From the NCBI RefSeq assembly GCF_040448675.1, contig NZ_CP159289.1, forward strand, positions 5,501,001 through 5,565,000: 64,000 bases of DNA, given 5' to 3'. Made by a program: the position numbers and the translations under genes. The notes beneath the pieces are model-generated. The model had not been told where the DNA came from and did not search any database. It was given only the letters and a program-made list of their open reading frames with translations. Positions 62,465-64,000 of the stretch are shown here, in pieces (positions within the stretch are counted from its first letter, which is position 1; every line of letters starts with the position of its first letter). This DNA comes from Dyadobacter sp. 676. GTDB taxonomy: Bacteria; Bacteroidota; Bacteroidia; Cytophagales; Spirosomataceae.

Positions 62465-63418
62465 TTAGTGACATTCTGTTCCTGAAAATTGAAAATTCTT
62501 CCCCGAGCCGCTCAGTTGCGCCTGCATCATTAAAGCCAATGCGCCCAGCGCTTCCTGCACGGGCTCATTGCCAATATTGGCGTATACCCTGCATTGCTCA
62601 ATCGCCTTAGCTACACGGATCCGCACATTATAGCGACGTTCCAATGCCGCCGCTACGGTTTTGAAGGTTTCATCTTTGAAATTCAACTGTCCGTTTTGCC
62701 AGGCCAATACCGCCGCTGAATCAATGTTTGATTTCTGTAATCCCGCAACTGTGCCAAGCGCAAATTCACCGGCAGTAAGGATCACATGATCAGCAGATTT
62801 TGCCCGGTTTTGCACTGAAACTTTACCGGATACAACAGCCACCCGGGCGGTTTCTTCGCCCGGATAGCTGCCTACGTTGAAGCGGGTGCCAAGCACCCTG
62901 ATTTGCAGCTTTTGTGTGTTGACTATGAATGGTTTACCATTTTGATGGGCCACGTCAAAAAACGCCTCTCCCGTGAGAGAAACCTTCCGGCTATCTTTTT
63001 CGAAAGTAGCGGGGTAGGTCAAAGAGCTGCCGGCGTTGAGGGTGACCTGCGTACCGTCTTCCAGCTTTATCTTTTTAATTTTTCCGAATGGGACCTTTAT
63101 TTCTGTGTAGGTTGGCCGGGCAGTGTCGGGCAAATCTTTTTTCAGGACAAGAAACAGGCCGGCACCGATCGCAAGGACCAGCATGGCCGCTACGCTATAT
63201 GCCCGCCATGCCGAGTGCCTGGCCGGTCGTGCAGCAATGTTATTGTCAATTCCCGCCGCAATTTCATTTCCTATGCGATCAGCTTCCGTTGCATCGAGCC
63301 GATACCAGGAATCCTGCCCGACCGACTCGTCGTAAGCTTCGAGCCAGCGGCGTTCTGCCTCGGTGGCCGTGCCGTCGAGGTAGCGTTTTACCAGATTTCT
63401 GAAATTTGCCTTGTCCAT
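62465..63418 (-). CDS. FecR-family anti-sigma factor
   Basis: 317 residues. The N-terminal cytoplasmic part (about 1-70, FRNLVKRYLDGTATEAERRW) binds the sigma factor. One membrane segment is at about 73-90 (AYSVAAMLVLAIGAGLFLVL). The periplasmic FecR domain follows: YTEIKVPFGKIKKIKLEDGT, VTLNAGSSLTYPATF, SLTGEAFFDVAHQNGKPFIV, TRFNVGSYPGEETARVAVVS and the DUF4974 end (NGQLNFKDETFKTVAAALER). It relays the SusC STN signal to the sigma factor. Between the sigma gene (90 bases) and SusC (150 bases). Confidence 0.95.
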   Translation of the reverse strand: MDKANFRNLVKRYLDGTATEAERRWLEAYDESVGQDSWYRLDATEADRIGNEIAAGIDNNIAARPARHSAWRAYSVAAMLVLAIGAGLFLVLKKDLPDTARPTYTEIKVPFGKIKKIKLEDGTQVTLNAGSSLTYPATFEKDSRKVSLTGEAFFDVAHQNGKPFIVNTQKLQIRVLGTRFNVGSYPGEETARVAVVSGKVSVQNRAKSADHVILTAGEFALGTVAGLQKSNIDSAAVLAWQNGQLNFKDETFKTVAAALERRYNVRIRVAKAIEQCRVYANIGNEPVQEALGALALMMQAQLSGSGKNFQFSGTECH

Positions 63419-63508
63419 ATTCCCTGCTTCTGATAGCTAGTAAGGCAAAAAGGCAAATCTCCCACGCCGGCGACAGATAAATTTATCGACACCCGGTTTT
63501 TTGGGGGC

Positions 63509-64000
63509 TTACAGGAAAAGTATCAGGCTGAACAGCGCCGATTTAATAAAATGCACCGCCTTCAATAGCTGGTTCTGAACGGTTTTTTGGGTAATGTTTA
63601 ATTGATCGGCGATTAGGGCGGTAGGAAGGCCCTCGTCAAAGCGGAGTTGAAAGATTTGCTTTTGTTTGTTGGGCATGCGGGCCACCAGGTGATCGTATTG
63701 GCCCAGGAGTTCATTGTAGTGCAGGTCGAAATCGGTTGTGGACACGGGCAGTCCGGTGCTTTCCAGGTATTTGAAATATTTATCGCTCACCTTGTCCCGC
63801 GCGATCAGCGAAAATACCTGATTTCTGACGGCAGCCAGTAAGTATGCTTTCAGATCCACGACTTCCACCTTTTGCCGGTTGTCCCACATGCTCACAAACA
63901 CATCCTGGACAATATCCTTCGCCTGGTCTTCATCCCCAACCCTGCGCATGGCATTTTCAAAGAGGAGCTGCCAATACCTGCTATAAATCACGTCAAAAGC
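63509..64000 (-). CDS. ECF sigma factor (SigK/FecI type), cut by window edge
   Basis: The open frame continues past base 64000 (reads AFDVIYSRYWQLLFENAMRR), so the start is outside; the GTG at 63991 is not the start. Visible region 2 (DEDQAKDIVQDVFVSMWDNR, LKAYLLAAVRNQVFSLIARD) and region 4 (LVARMPNKQKQIFQLRFDEG, PTALIADQLNITQKTVQNQL). It recruits RNA polymerase to the SusCD operon when FecR releases it. First gene seen of the operon or directly upstream of it. Confidence 0.93.
   Translation of the reverse strand, partial: AFDVIYSRYWQLLFENAMRRVGDEDQAKDIVQDVFVSMWDNRQKVEVVDLKAYLLAAVRNQVFSLIARDKVSDKYFKYLESTGLPVSTTDFDLHYNELLGQYDHLVARMPNKQKQIFQLRFDEGLPTALIADQLNITQKTVQNQLLKAVHFIKSALFSLILFL

Noticed and set aside
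1..64000. tRNA, rRNA, CRISPR arrays, restriction or toxin-antitoxin systems
   Set aside because: I looked for cloverleaf ends, regularly spaced direct repeats and known protein motifs and saw none that could be supported; small RNAs cannot be excluded without a covariance search.

Overview
The window looks like a chromosome segment from a Bacteroidota bacterium, most likely a Cytophagales member of the Dyadobacter/Spirosoma type. The phylum call rests on a SusC/SusD pair, a sigma/FecR pair, type IX secretion (T9SS) C-terminal sorting domains, AraC/LuxR regulators and TonB-dependent biology; the genus is an inference from protein flavour. No tRNA, rRNA or CRISPR array was recognised.

Region by region. 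1-3.6 kb: a minus-strand operon of surface proteins (S74-chaperone fibre-like protein, a T9SS protein, and a third gene cut by the window edge). 4.6-8.4 kb: four plus-strand regulators (AraC, LuxR, LuxR, AraC; two paralogous pairs). 8.4-16.7 kb: two large T9SS-secreted repeat proteins sharing one C-terminal cassette. 17-20.9 kb: a serine hydrolase with TPR tail, a quinone oxidoreductase divergent from an HxlR regulator with a Cys near its N-terminus, and a TetR gene divergent from an SDR gene across a double operator. 21-31 kb: a decay zone in which SDR, proline dehydrogenase, Crp, DUF1330, Asp/Glu racemase, a T9SS tail and a PaaI thioesterase are all broken, interleaved with intact DinB, acetyltransferase, Crp and two paralogous secreted proteins. 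30-54 kb: an accessory region with two remnants of one integrase module, four insertion sequences (a damaged IS3, two near-identical IS3 copies, an IS21, plus a further IS3-type element, five copies in all), and between them DUF6882, serine hydrolase, PIG-L deacetylase, AraC, a membrane-tethered-looking ECF sigma factor and an FtsX/MacB permease. 54-64 kb: an intact polysaccharide/sulfated-glycan uptake operon: ECF sigma, FecR anti-sigma, SusC, SusD, two sulfatases, terminator.

How genes work together: the right-hand operon should sense a ligand through SusC/FecR/sigma and import and desulfate a glycan. The left-hand regulators sit among the surface-protein genes and share an upstream motif with one of them, which suggests (inference) local control of surface proteins.

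The most unusual observation is in the IS3-family element at about 31.66-32.93 kb. Its transposase frame is broken only by six short (14-16 bp), very GC-rich insertions that resemble one another (core close to GCASCGGCGGCCG). Removing them restores a complete IS3 transposase. A seventh related insertion of 14 bp breaks the transposase at 52.9 kb. They look like a family of tiny GC-rich inserted sequences, comparable in appearance to yeast mitochondrial GC clusters.
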